DNA from: Chloroflexia bacterium
Lineage (GTDB): Bacteria; Chloroflexota; Chloroflexia; Thermomicrobiales; JALYUS01
Direction: 5' to 3'
Assembly: GCA_025924435.1 (NCBI GenBank)
Contig: JAICIL010000127.1
Span: 1 to 11,637 of the forward strand
DNA length: 11,637 nucleotides
Shown here: piece after piece, positions 6,287 to 11,637 of the stretch
How positions within the stretch are numbered: the stretch's first letter is position 1
Layout of the letters: each line of letters begins with the position of its first letter
The notes under the pieces: generated by a model
Database searches by the model: none
What the model saw: the letters and a program-made list of their open reading frames with translations, nothing else
Told to the model about the DNA's origin: nothing
Program-made: the position numbers and the translations under genes

Positions 6287-7510
6287 ATGGACGCGCCGCG
6301 CCCCCTCGCCGTCGCGGAGGCGCAGGCGCATATCCTCGCCCGTTTCCGCCGTGGCGACGCCGAACCCACCGGCCTCGCCGCCGCGCTCGGCCGGACATTG
6401 GCGGCGGACATTGTCGCGCCGCGCGACCTCCCGCCCTTCACGAATAGCGCGATGGACGGCTACGCCGTCCGCGCGATTGACACCGCTGGCGCATCGGACG
6501 AGCGACCAATCACGCTCCCCGTCATCGGCATGCACGCCGCCGGTGAAGCGTCATCCTTGACGCTTCGATCGGGCGCGGCGGCGCTCATCACCACGGGCGC
6601 ACCGCTGCCTGCGGGTGCGGACGCGATCGTGCGCCTCGAAGAGACGGACGGCGGCGTGCTATCCGTCGCGATTCGCGTCGCGGTCGCGCCGGGCGCGAAT
6701 GTCCGGCGGCAGGGCGAGATCGTGCGGGCGGGCGCGGCGCTGCTCCATGCCGGGGCGCGGCTCACGCCGGGCCGGATCGGACTGCTCGCCGCGATGGGGA
6801 ACGCGCAGCCGTCGGTCGTGCGCCGACCGCGCATCGCGATCCTCTCCACCGGCAACGAACTGATCCCCACCGGGGAATCGCCGGGGCCGGGCCGAATCCC
6901 GGACGCGAACGGCCCGCTGCTCGCCGCGCTTGTCGAGCAATTCGGCGGCGTCCCCATCCCGCTCGGCATCGCGCGCGACACGCCGGACGATTTGCGGCGC
7001 GCGTTCGCTGCCGCGCCGGATGACGCGGACTGCATCATCACGACGGGCGGTGTATCGGTCGGGGCGTACGACGCCGTGCGCGCGGTGATCGCGGAGCGCG
7101 GCGCGCTCGATTTCTGGCGGGTGCGGATGCGGCCGGGGCATCCCGCCGCCTTCGGCGCGGTCGGGGCGACGCCGGTGCTCGCGCTGCCGGGCAATCCGGT
7201 CGCGGCGTTCGTGGCCTTCCATGTCCTCGCGCGGCCCGCCATCGCCCGCATGCTCGGCCAGACGCCGGAACTGCCGCCGACCATCCCGGCGCGACTGATA
7301 CAGCCTGTCGAGCATCGCGGCGGCCAGGAGACCTACCTGCATGCGCGGCTCCGTGCCACACCGGCGGGCTGGGAGGCGGAGGCGGCGATGGATCAATCCG
7401 TGGGGAATATCCCCAATCTCGGCGAGGCAAACGGGTTGGTGATTATCCCGGAAGGAATACCGCGCATCGGCGAAGGGGAGATTGTCCGGGCAATCCCGCT
7501 GGATGGGTGA
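6287..7510 (+). CDS. moeA: Molybdopterin molybdenumtransferase
   Basis: Inserts molybdate into adenylylated molybdopterin, the last step of molybdenum cofactor synthesis. It has 407 residues, normal for MoeA. Motifs in order: PPFTNSAMDGYAV at 49-61; ITTGAPLPAGADAIVRLEET at 101-120; AILSTGNEL at 184-192; IPDANG at 204-209; TTGGVSVGAYD at 252-262; RMRPGHP at 280-286; LPGNPVA at 300-306; and a C-terminal beta domain (about 330-407) with GGQETYLHARL. The usual KPGKP motif here reads RPGHP: both lysines are replaced (R282, H285). It begins 12 bases after the mdh stop with only a weak AGGA upstream, so it is probably co-transcribed with mdh, although the two are not functionally linked in an obvious way. 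No other cofactor gene is nearby. Followed by palindrome D. Confidence 0.95.
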   Translation: MDAPRPLAVAEAQAHILARFRRGDAEPTGLAAALGRTLAADIVAPRDLPPFTNSAMDGYAVRAIDTAGASDERPITLPVIGMHAAGEASSLTLRSGAAALITTGAPLPAGADAIVRLEETDGGVLSVAIRVAVAPGANVRRQGEIVRAGAALLHAGARLTPGRIGLLAAMGNAQPSVVRRPRIAILSTGNELIPTGESPGPGRIPDANGPLLAALVEQFGGVPIPLGIARDTPDDLRRAFAAAPDDADCIITTGGVSVGAYDAVRAVIAERGALDFWRVRMRPGHPAAFGAVGATPVLALPGNPVAAFVAFHVLARPAIARMLGQTPELPPTIPARLIQPVEHRGGQETYLHARLRATPAGWEAEAAMDQSVGNIPNLGEANGLVIIPEGIPRIGEGEIVRAIPLDG

Positions 7511-7537
7511 AACAGGATGTATGCATCGTCGCCAGCC

Positions 7538-7597
7538 GGGGAATCCTAACCCCCAACCCCCTTCCCTCGGAGGGAGGGGCCGGGGGTGAGGCTTCCC
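7538..7597. repeat. G/C-rich palindrome D ('CCTAACCCCCAACCCCC' type)
   Basis: The left half 7538-7567 (GGGGAATCCTAACCCCC..) and right half 7571-7597 (..CCGGGGGTGAGGCTTCCCC) are imperfect reverse complements, closing on CCCT-CGG-AGGG. It starts 28 bases after the moeA stop and lies between convergent genes. There is no T-run on either side, so it is not a textbook intrinsic terminator, although a stem this stable could stall transcription. Similar palindromes are common in Chloroflexi and cyanobacterial spacers. Confidence 0.8.
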
Positions 7598-7612
7598 CGA
7601 CCATGGATACGC

Positions 7613-7661
7613 CTTGAAAATTAAAAAAGCGATGCCACCGACGACCGTGCCAGTGGCATCG
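7613..7661 (-). terminator. Intrinsic terminator of the small membrane protein gene
   Basis: Read on the minus strand: CGATGCCAC (7661-7653), a 14-base loop, GTGGCATCG (7638-7630), then CTTTTTT and AATTTTC. The stem is nine perfect base pairs followed directly by a U-run. It lies 20 bases after the stop of the small gene at 7681-7833 and points the same way. Confidence 0.88.
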
Positions 7662-7680
7662 TGATATGCGCTGCCGCTCT

Positions 7681-7833
7681 TTAGAGCGCCGTGCCGCGCC
7701 GACCGCTGAGCAGCTGGATAATCAAGACAATCGCGGCGATCACGAGCAGCAGATGGATGAACGCGCCGCCGACGCTGCCGATGAATCCGAGCAGCCAGAG
7801 CAGCAACAGGATCGCAATAATCGCCCAAAGCAT
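7681..7833 (-). CDS. Small hydrophobic membrane protein, lmo0937/DUF5670-like
   Basis: A 50-residue protein almost wholly made of two membrane helices, about 2-20 (LWAIIAILLLLWLLGFIG) and 25-43 (FIHLLLVIAAIVLIIQLL), joined by a short GSVGGA turn and ending in a basic tail (GRRGTAL). The WLLGF..GSVGG..IHLLLVIA.IVLIIQLL pattern matches the lmo0937 family, whose function is unknown. The ATG at 7833 has AAGGAGAGG seven bases upstream; the open frame continues upstream to 7902 but lacks a better start. Its own terminator follows at 7613-7661, so it is a single-gene unit, convergent with moeA and divergent from the DUF697 gene. A 6-bp stem (7855-7871) sits just upstream of the ribosome-binding site. 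Confidence 0.85.
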   Translation of the reverse strand: MLWAIIAILLLLWLLGFIGSVGGAFIHLLLVIAAIVLIIQLLSGRRGTAL

Positions 7834-7854
7834 CGTGGAACCTCTCCTTCTTTT

Positions 7855-7871
7855 CCCGCGATTCTCGCGGG
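7855..7871. repeat. Small palindrome upstream of the lmo0937-like gene
   Basis: CCCGCG (7855-7860), five-base loop, CGCGGG (7866-7871). In the minus-strand transcript this stem ends five bases before the AAGGAGAGG ribosome-binding site, so it could protect the 5' end or modulate translation. There is no evidence beyond position. Confidence 0.5.
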
Positions 7872-7960
7872 AGTTGCGGAAGGGTACTTCATTCCCCTTC
7901 ACCGTTCACTACGGGGGAGTAATGCAGGAAGCGTGCCACACCCCGTGTAAGTCGTAATTC

Positions 7961-7969
7961 TGTTACAAT
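7961..7969 (+). promoter_or_regulatory. Extended -10 promoter candidate for the DUF697 gene
   Basis: TGTTACAAT (TG, one base, TACAAT) lies about 75 bases before the ATG at 8045. No good -35 hexamer is seen at 16-18 bases (CCCCGT at 17), as with the other extended -10 boxes in this window. Confidence 0.45.
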
Positions 7970-8044
7970 GGGCGGCGAGTACTCGTGGCACTCTCCGTGC
8001 ATCCGGGGAAGGAGCGACGCCACACCGAAAGGGGTGTACACCAG

Positions 8045-9142
8045 ATGGCACTGAAGAATCACGCGAAAGACTTCCTCAGCATCATGCGCACGGTGCAGGT
8101 GGACGATTTGCAGGCGCAGATCGCCCGCCCGCCGCTCGCGCTCGTCGTCGGGCCGGACGCGCGCCTCGCGCAGCAGTTCGCCTTCGCCCTCGCCGGTGCG
8201 GAGACGCCGGACGCGGAGGCCGCCCGCCGCACAATCACCGTCGCGACGCCCGATGTGCTCGACGGGCTGCAGATCGGGCCGGTGGCGTACGACGCGGTGC
8301 TCCTGCTCGACCCGACGCCCGCGATGCGCCAGCACCCCGTCCTTTGGCGGCTCATTGGCGACCCGCGACAGACGGCGGTGCTGGCGGTCATCACCGCGTC
8401 GGGCGCGGCGATGGACCCCGGCATCCCCTCCGTCGTCGTCCCGGACCCGGCGAACGCGCAGGCGCTCCACACGCTGCGCGCGCGGCTCGTGCCGATGCTT
8501 CCCCCGGACCGGCGGGTTTCGTGGGGCCGGGCGTTCGTCGGCTTCCGCCAGCCGATAACGGACTACCTGATCGAGCAGACGGCGCGGGCGAACGCGCAGT
8601 TCGCGATCATGACGGACATCACGGCGCGCATCCCGATGATCGGCGGGCTGGCCTCCACGGGCGCGGATTTCTTCGTGCTGACGAAGAATCAACTGATCCT
8701 CGCCTACCAACTCGCCGCCATCCACGGGCGCGACCTGAGCGACCAGAAGATGGTGATGATGAACGCCGCTCCCTACCTGCTCGCGGGCCTCGGCTGGCGA
8801 GAACTGGCGACGCGGGCCGTGCGCGTCATTCCGGGCGTGTCGTTCGTGCCGAAGGGCGTGATCGCCTACGGCGGCACGGTCGCGTCGGGCCTCCTCGCCC
8901 GCACGCTCGCCGACCCGGAAGGCGTGCGGGCCTGGCTGCGCGGCGTGCAAGAGGGGACGAAGACCTCGCTCGGCGTCGGCAATAGCCGGATGCAGGGTGC
9001 TAAGGAGCGCATCGGCGGCCTGATCGGCTCGGTCGAGGAGCGGTTCGGCAATCGCACCCATCTCGCCCCGAAATGGAGGCGTCGCACGGACGACCATCCC
9101 GCCCTCGCGCCCCCCGTCAACGTCGTCCCCGCCGCCGACTGA
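8045..9142 (+). CDS. DUF697 (YcjF-like) membrane protein with a degenerate GTPase-like N-terminal domain
   Basis: A 365-residue protein. Residues about 175-300 match the DUF697 pattern: ANAQFAIMTDITARIPMIGG (182-201), a hydrophobic stretch to FFVLTKNQLILAYQLAAIHGRDL (209-231), then a second hydrophobic segment (242-262) and a glycine-rich one (263-286). In related proteins this C-terminal domain follows a small GTPase domain. Here residues 30-160 keep the strand pattern of such a domain (LALVVG at 31-36, YDAVLLLDP at 82-90, TAVLAVITASG at 110-120), but the P-loop lysine/serine is absent (GPDARLAQQ in place of a GxxxxGKS motif) and no NKxD motif is visible. It therefore probably does not bind GTP in the normal way. 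The C-terminus (335-365) is proline- and arginine-rich, likely disordered. ATG 8045 has AAAGGGGTG eight bases upstream; the GTG at 7985 lacks one. Role unknown. Confidence 0.8.
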   Translation: MALKNHAKDFLSIMRTVQVDDLQAQIARPPLALVVGPDARLAQQFAFALAGAETPDAEAARRTITVATPDVLDGLQIGPVAYDAVLLLDPTPAMRQHPVLWRLIGDPRQTAVLAVITASGAAMDPGIPSVVVPDPANAQALHTLRARLVPMLPPDRRVSWGRAFVGFRQPITDYLIEQTARANAQFAIMTDITARIPMIGGLASTGADFFVLTKNQLILAYQLAAIHGRDLSDQKMVMMNAAPYLLAGLGWRELATRAVRVIPGVSFVPKGVIAYGGTVASGLLARTLADPEGVRAWLRGVQEGTKTSLGVGNSRMQGAKERIGGLIGSVEERFGNRTHLAPKWRRRTDDHPALAPPVNVVPAAD

Positions 9143-9207
9143 TGCGCGATGGGTTCCGACTGCGGAGGCGCGGAAAACAGCGGAGACGTGCGATTTCGTT
9201 CGCGCGA

Positions 9208-9236
9208 TTGACGGTGCGCCATCGCGCCGCTACGAT
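9208..9236 (+). promoter_or_regulatory. Strong sigma-70-type promoter for the class V aminotransferase gene
   Basis: TTGACG (9208-9213), an exact 17-base spacer, then TACGAT (9231-9236): five of six and four of six consensus positions. It is the best promoter in the window. Transcription would start near 9243 and include the hairpin at 9274-9339 in a leader of about 165 bases before the GTG at 9408. Confidence 0.65.
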
Positions 9237-9273
9237 CCGCACCAGGTAGGTCGCCAATCTCGCTGAGGAAGCT

Positions 9274-9339
9274 GGTGGTGGCAGGCTTTCCAGCCTGCCC
9301 TTCGGTGCGGAGAGGCAGGCCGGAAAGCCTGCTACCACC
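9274..9339. repeat. Inverted repeat E ('GCAGGCTTTCCAGCCTGCC' type)
   Basis: The left arm 9274-9299 and right arm 9314-9339 match 24 of 26 in reverse complement, with a 14-base loop. Each arm also contains a smaller palindrome (GGCAGGCTTTCCAGCCTGCC), so the sequence can fold either as one long hairpin or as two short ones. It lies in the leader of the aminotransferase gene. No T-run follows. It is unlike repeats A-D in sequence and is probably a dispersed intergenic palindromic element. Confidence 0.88.
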
Positions 9340-9407
9340 GGTCGGCAACAATGCTACCCATGTAGTCCGTGGATCGCCCGAATGTATGCAGCGGCAAGGA
9401 GTGGTCG

Positions 9408-10520
9408 GTGATTGACATCGCCCGGATTCGCGCGGAATTCCCGATCGCGGAGCGCGCCGTCTACCTCAACCACGCGGCGATTGGCCCGATCCCCCGCCGC
9501 GCGCAGCGCGCGATGGCCGAGGCCGGCGAAGAATACCTCGTGCTGGACAGGGGCCGGTGGGCCGACCGCGAGCGCCAAGTTCGCGAGCAGAGCGCCGCGC
9601 TGATCAACGCCCGGCCGGAGCAGATCGCCTTCATCAAGAACACCTCGGAGGGAATATCCCTCGCGGCGAACGGGATCGCCTGGCGCGCGGGCGACAATGT
9701 TGTCGTCCCGGCGGGCGACTTTCCGTCGGTCGTCTACCCGTGGCTCAACCTCGCCGATCAGGGCGTCGAGGCCCGCCTGATCGCGGCGCGGGATGGGCGT
9801 ATCCCCCTCGACGACATCGCCGCCGCGATTGACGGGCGGACGCGGGCAATCGCGATCAGCACCGTGCAATTCAAGACGGGTTTCCGCTGCGACCTCGCGG
9901 CAATCGGCGCGCTCTGCGGCGCGCACGACCTCCTCTTCGTCGTGGATGGCATCCAGAGCCTCGGCGCACTCGCGTGCGATGTGCGAAGGTGTGGCATTGA
10001 CGTCCTCGCCGCCGACGCGCACAAGTGGATGATGGGGCCGCAGGGGATCGGCATCCTCTACTGCTCGGATCGGGCGCTGGAACGCCTGGCGGTGCGCGCC
10101 GTCGGCTGGCTCAGCGTCAAGGAGCCGTTCGAGTTCTTGCCGCAGATTGATCTCCTGCCGGACGCGCGCCGCTTCGAGCCGGGGTCCGCGAACAGCATCG
10201 GCATCTTCGGCCTCGGCGGCACGCTCGATCTGGTACTGGAGTTGGGGATCGCGGCGATCGAGGCGCGGGTGCTCGCCTTAACCGACCTCCTCTGCGACGG
10301 CCTGGCGCGCAAGGGCTATCGCGTGCGCAGCCCGCGCGGCGCGGGCGAGCGGTCCGGCATCGTCATCTTCGACAGCGCCGCCCACGCGACCGACGACCTC
10401 TTCCAACGCCTCACGGCGGAGCGGGTGATCGTCTCCGTGCGCGGCGGCGGCATCCGCGTCTCCCCGCACTACTACAACACCGAGGACGAGATCGAACAGG
10501 CGCTCCGCCTCCTGCCGTAG
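9408..10520 (+). CDS. Class V aminotransferase-fold PLP-dependent enzyme (cysteine desulfurase-like, substrate unknown)
   Basis: A 370-residue PLP enzyme of the aminotransferase class V group. Visible: N-terminal YLNHAAIGPIPRR at 19-31 (family 'NHA..gp.p'); KNTSEGI at 77-83 (cofactor phosphate region); STVQFKTGFRCDL at 151-163; VVDGIQSLGA at 178-187, with D180 for the pyridine nitrogen and Q183; ADAHKWMMGPQGIG at 202-215, with H205 and the Schiff-base lysine K206; and a C-terminal GGIRVSPHYYNTEDEIEQAL at 347-366. The RxGHHCAQP loop with the catalytic cysteine of SufS is missing, so cysteine desulfurase activity is unlikely; isopenicillin N epimerase-like or another lyase/aminotransferase activity is possible. 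GTG 9408 was chosen because AAGGAG lies six bases upstream; an in-frame GTG at 9369 has no such site. A strong promoter and repeat E lie upstream. It appears to be a single-gene unit. Confidence 0.92.
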   Translation: MIDIARIRAEFPIAERAVYLNHAAIGPIPRRAQRAMAEAGEEYLVLDRGRWADRERQVREQSAALINARPEQIAFIKNTSEGISLAANGIAWRAGDNVVVPAGDFPSVVYPWLNLADQGVEARLIAARDGRIPLDDIAAAIDGRTRAIAISTVQFKTGFRCDLAAIGALCGAHDLLFVVDGIQSLGALACDVRRCGIDVLAADAHKWMMGPQGIGILYCSDRALERLAVRAVGWLSVKEPFEFLPQIDLLPDARRFEPGSANSIGIFGLGGTLDLVLELGIAAIEARVLALTDLLCDGLARKGYRVRSPRGAGERSGIVIFDSAAHATDDLFQRLTAERVIVSVRGGGIRVSPHYYNTEDEIEQALRLLP

Positions 10521-10551
10521 TATGGTGGCCATCCACGACATCTCGTGCCAC

Positions 10552-10750
10552 TTGGCGCGGCGGTATTGGCATCGCCGCAGCCACCGGGCAGAGGGCGGCC
10601 TATGATGCCCAGTATCTCGCGCTGGCGGAGCGCACGGAGGCCGATTTCTGGACCGCCGACGAGCGATTGCTCAGAGAGACGCAGGGACGGTTCGCACAGA
10701 TGCGGTGGATTGGAACATATCCGCTCCCGCCGCCCGGAACAACCTCGTGA
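10552..10750 (+). pseudogene. Frameshifted C-terminal remnant of a PIN-domain (VapC-like) protein
   Basis: Read from 10559 to the TGA at 10748-10750, the frame gives GIGIAAATGQRAAYDAQYLALAER, then ADFWTADERLL and RWIGTYPLPPPG. This matches the C-terminal third of PIN-domain ribonuclease toxins (AYDA.YLALAE, then WTADERL with the last acidic active-site residues at 10604 and 10658). The matching upstream residues LARR are in a different frame (10552-10563), pointing to a +1/-1 frameshift near 10560. No start codon, no N-terminal half with the first PIN aspartate, and no antitoxin gene are present. It lies between the aminotransferase stop (10520) and the methyltransferase. Interpreted as a dead toxin fragment. 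Confidence 0.72.
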
Positions 10751-10763
10751 TCCGTAATCAGTG

Positions 10764-10820
10764 GCAAGCCTCGTCACGGCATGGGGGTACACATTCCGGT
10801 CGCAGCGGTGACGGGCTTGC
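10764..10820. repeat. Weak stem between the PIN remnant and the methyltransferase
   Basis: GCAAGCC-T-CGTCAC (10764-10776) and GTGACGGGCTTGC (10808-10820) are reverse complements apart from one bulged base, separated by 31 bases. No T-run follows. It could be a leftover terminator or a dispersed element; nothing else supports a role. Confidence 0.45.
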
Positions 10821-10845
10821 GGTCGCACCCGATGCGCGGTAGCAT
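10817..10845 (+). promoter_or_regulatory. Low-confidence promoter candidate for the methyltransferase
   Basis: TTGCGG (10817-10822), 17 bases, TAGCAT (10840-10845): three of six and four of six consensus positions. The spacing is right but the match is modest, and in GC-rich DNA such matches arise by chance. The rest of 10751-10935 holds no gene that I can recognise. Confidence 0.25.
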
Positions 10846-10935
10846 CCGGCCATCGTCCGTGAATCGATGGCATTCGACCGCGGGGACGCCCCCCATCGGG
10901 GCATGTCGGCGGCGATGAAGCGAATGGGGTGCGCG

Positions 10936-11637
10936 ATGACCGCAGGAACACCGAATACCCATGCTTCCTCGACAGGACAGACGTTCACGGACGCCGCCTG
11001 GCTCGATGTTCACTTCGAGGCGGCGCGGCCGGAGTACGAGGCCCAGCTGCGCGCCGTCGGCATCCGACCCGGCTGGCATGTCCTCGACGCCGCCTGCGGC
11101 TCCGGTTCCTTCCTCCCCTGGCTCGCGGACCTGGTCGGCCCGACCGGTCGCCTCGCCGCGCTCGACCTCGCGCCGGACAACGTCGCCGTGGTGGAGCAGC
11201 GGGTGGCCGCATCGGCGCTGCCCTGCCCGGTGGAAGCGCGCGGCGGCACCGTCCTCGCCCTGCCGTACGCGGACGAGAGCTTCGACGCGGTCTGGTTCGC
11301 CAACACCGCGCAGTACCTGACGGATGCGGAGCTGGCGACGGCGCTGGCGGAGTTCCGCCGGGTGGTGCGGCCGGGCGGGCTGGTGGCGGTCAAGGATGCC
11401 GACACCGCCTACATCTCCATCTCCCCCGCGCCGCCCGGGTTGGTCCTGCGGCTTGCCGAGGAAGGGGCGCGGCTCGGCTCGGTCCAGGCCGTGGGGACAC
11501 TGCGCACCCCGCTGCTCGGCGGCCGGCTGCGGCGGGCGGGGCTGGTGGAGGTCTGGCGGCGCGCGACGCTGATCGAGCGCTCCTCGCCCCTGGACGCGGC
11601 GGCGCGCCGATTCTGGCGGGACAGCCTGACCCTCTTC
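10936..11637 (+). CDS. Class I SAM-dependent methyltransferase, N-terminal part (runs off right edge)
   Basis: An open frame of 234 codons without a stop before the window ends. It shows the class I (UbiE/Methyltransf_11-like) pattern: VLDAACGSGSFLPWLA at 49-64 (motif I, SAM glycine loop); LAALDLAPDNVAVVEQR at 73-89 (acidic end of strand 2, D77); ALPYADESFDAVW at 108-120 (motif II/III region); and FRRVVRPGGLVAVKD at 140-154. The substrate cannot be told from the sequence. Starts are ambiguous: in-frame ATGs occur at 10867, 10903, 10915, 10924 and 10936. I chose 10936 because GGGG lies seven bases upstream and the residues before it look non-conserved. The stretch TFTDAAWLDVHFEAARPEYEAQL before motif I is typical of this methyltransferase group. 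Confidence 0.92.
   Translation, partial: MTAGTPNTHASSTGQTFTDAAWLDVHFEAARPEYEAQLRAVGIRPGWHVLDAACGSGSFLPWLADLVGPTGRLAALDLAPDNVAVVEQRVAASALPCPVEARGGTVLALPYADESFDAVWFANTAQYLTDAELATALAEFRRVVRPGGLVAVKDADTAYISISPAPPGLVLRLAEEGARLGSVQAVGTLRTPLLGGRLRRAGLVEVWRRATLIERSSPLDAAARRFWRDSLTLF

Noticed and set aside
7538..7597. Textbook intrinsic terminator for moeA
   Set aside because: Stable stem, but no run of T on the 3' side in either direction; kept only as a repeat.
9408..10520. SufS/CsdA cysteine desulfurase
   Set aside because: The C-terminal loop with the catalytic cysteine is absent and no sufBCD-type gene is adjacent.

Overview
The window is bacterial, GC-rich DNA with dense genes. It carries mostly housekeeping genes separated by short spacers, many of which hold hairpin-forming repeats. 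Several features suggest an uncultivated or little-studied member of Chloroflexota, or a similar high-GC lineage such as Armatimonadota: a menaquinone-type succinate dehydrogenase (single five-helix cytochrome b558 subunit next to a Bacillus/Bacteroidetes-type flavoprotein), an LDH-like malate dehydrogenase, many GTG starts, a Uma2 protein, a DUF697 protein, and palindromic 'ACCAAGACACCAAGG', 'CGCAGAGG' and 'CCCCCAACCCCC' repeats. This placement is inference; there is no rRNA or other marker here.

Layout. 1-1699 (minus strand): sdhC then sdhA, with sdhA running off the left edge and a 20-bp perfect inverted repeat between them. 1700-2021: divergent control region with near-identical extended -10 boxes facing both ways. 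2022-3821 (plus): corA-type Mg2+/Co2+ transporter and endonuclease V, separated by a second copy of the same repeat family. 3866-5112 (plus): Uma2 nuclease-like gene, a 31-codon broken copy of it, and an O6-methylguanine-DNA methyltransferase whose start touches the stop of the broken copy. 5113-5317: a third hairpin repeat and the mdh promoter region. 5318-7510 (plus): mdh and moeA, 12 bases apart. 7511-7833: a G/C-rich palindrome, then a convergent 50-residue membrane protein gene with its own terminator. 8045-9142 (plus): DUF697 membrane protein with an apparently dead GTPase-like N-terminus. 9208-10520 (plus): strong promoter, 26-bp-arm hairpin repeat, and a class V aminotransferase-fold gene. 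10521-10935: frameshifted remnant of a PIN-domain (VapC-like) gene and a weak stem. 10936-end (plus): class I SAM methyltransferase, cut by the right edge.

Functionally the set covers two citrate-cycle enzymes (SdhCA, Mdh), molybdenum cofactor synthesis (MoeA), divalent cation uptake (CorA) and two DNA-damage enzymes (endonuclease V for deaminated bases, Ogt for alkylated guanine). No coherent new multi-gene system is visible. The points most worth a second look are the intergenic hairpin repeats, the pseudo-GTPase/DUF697 protein, the missing arginine finger in Ogt, the altered CorA loop, and the two gene remnants (Uma2 and PIN).
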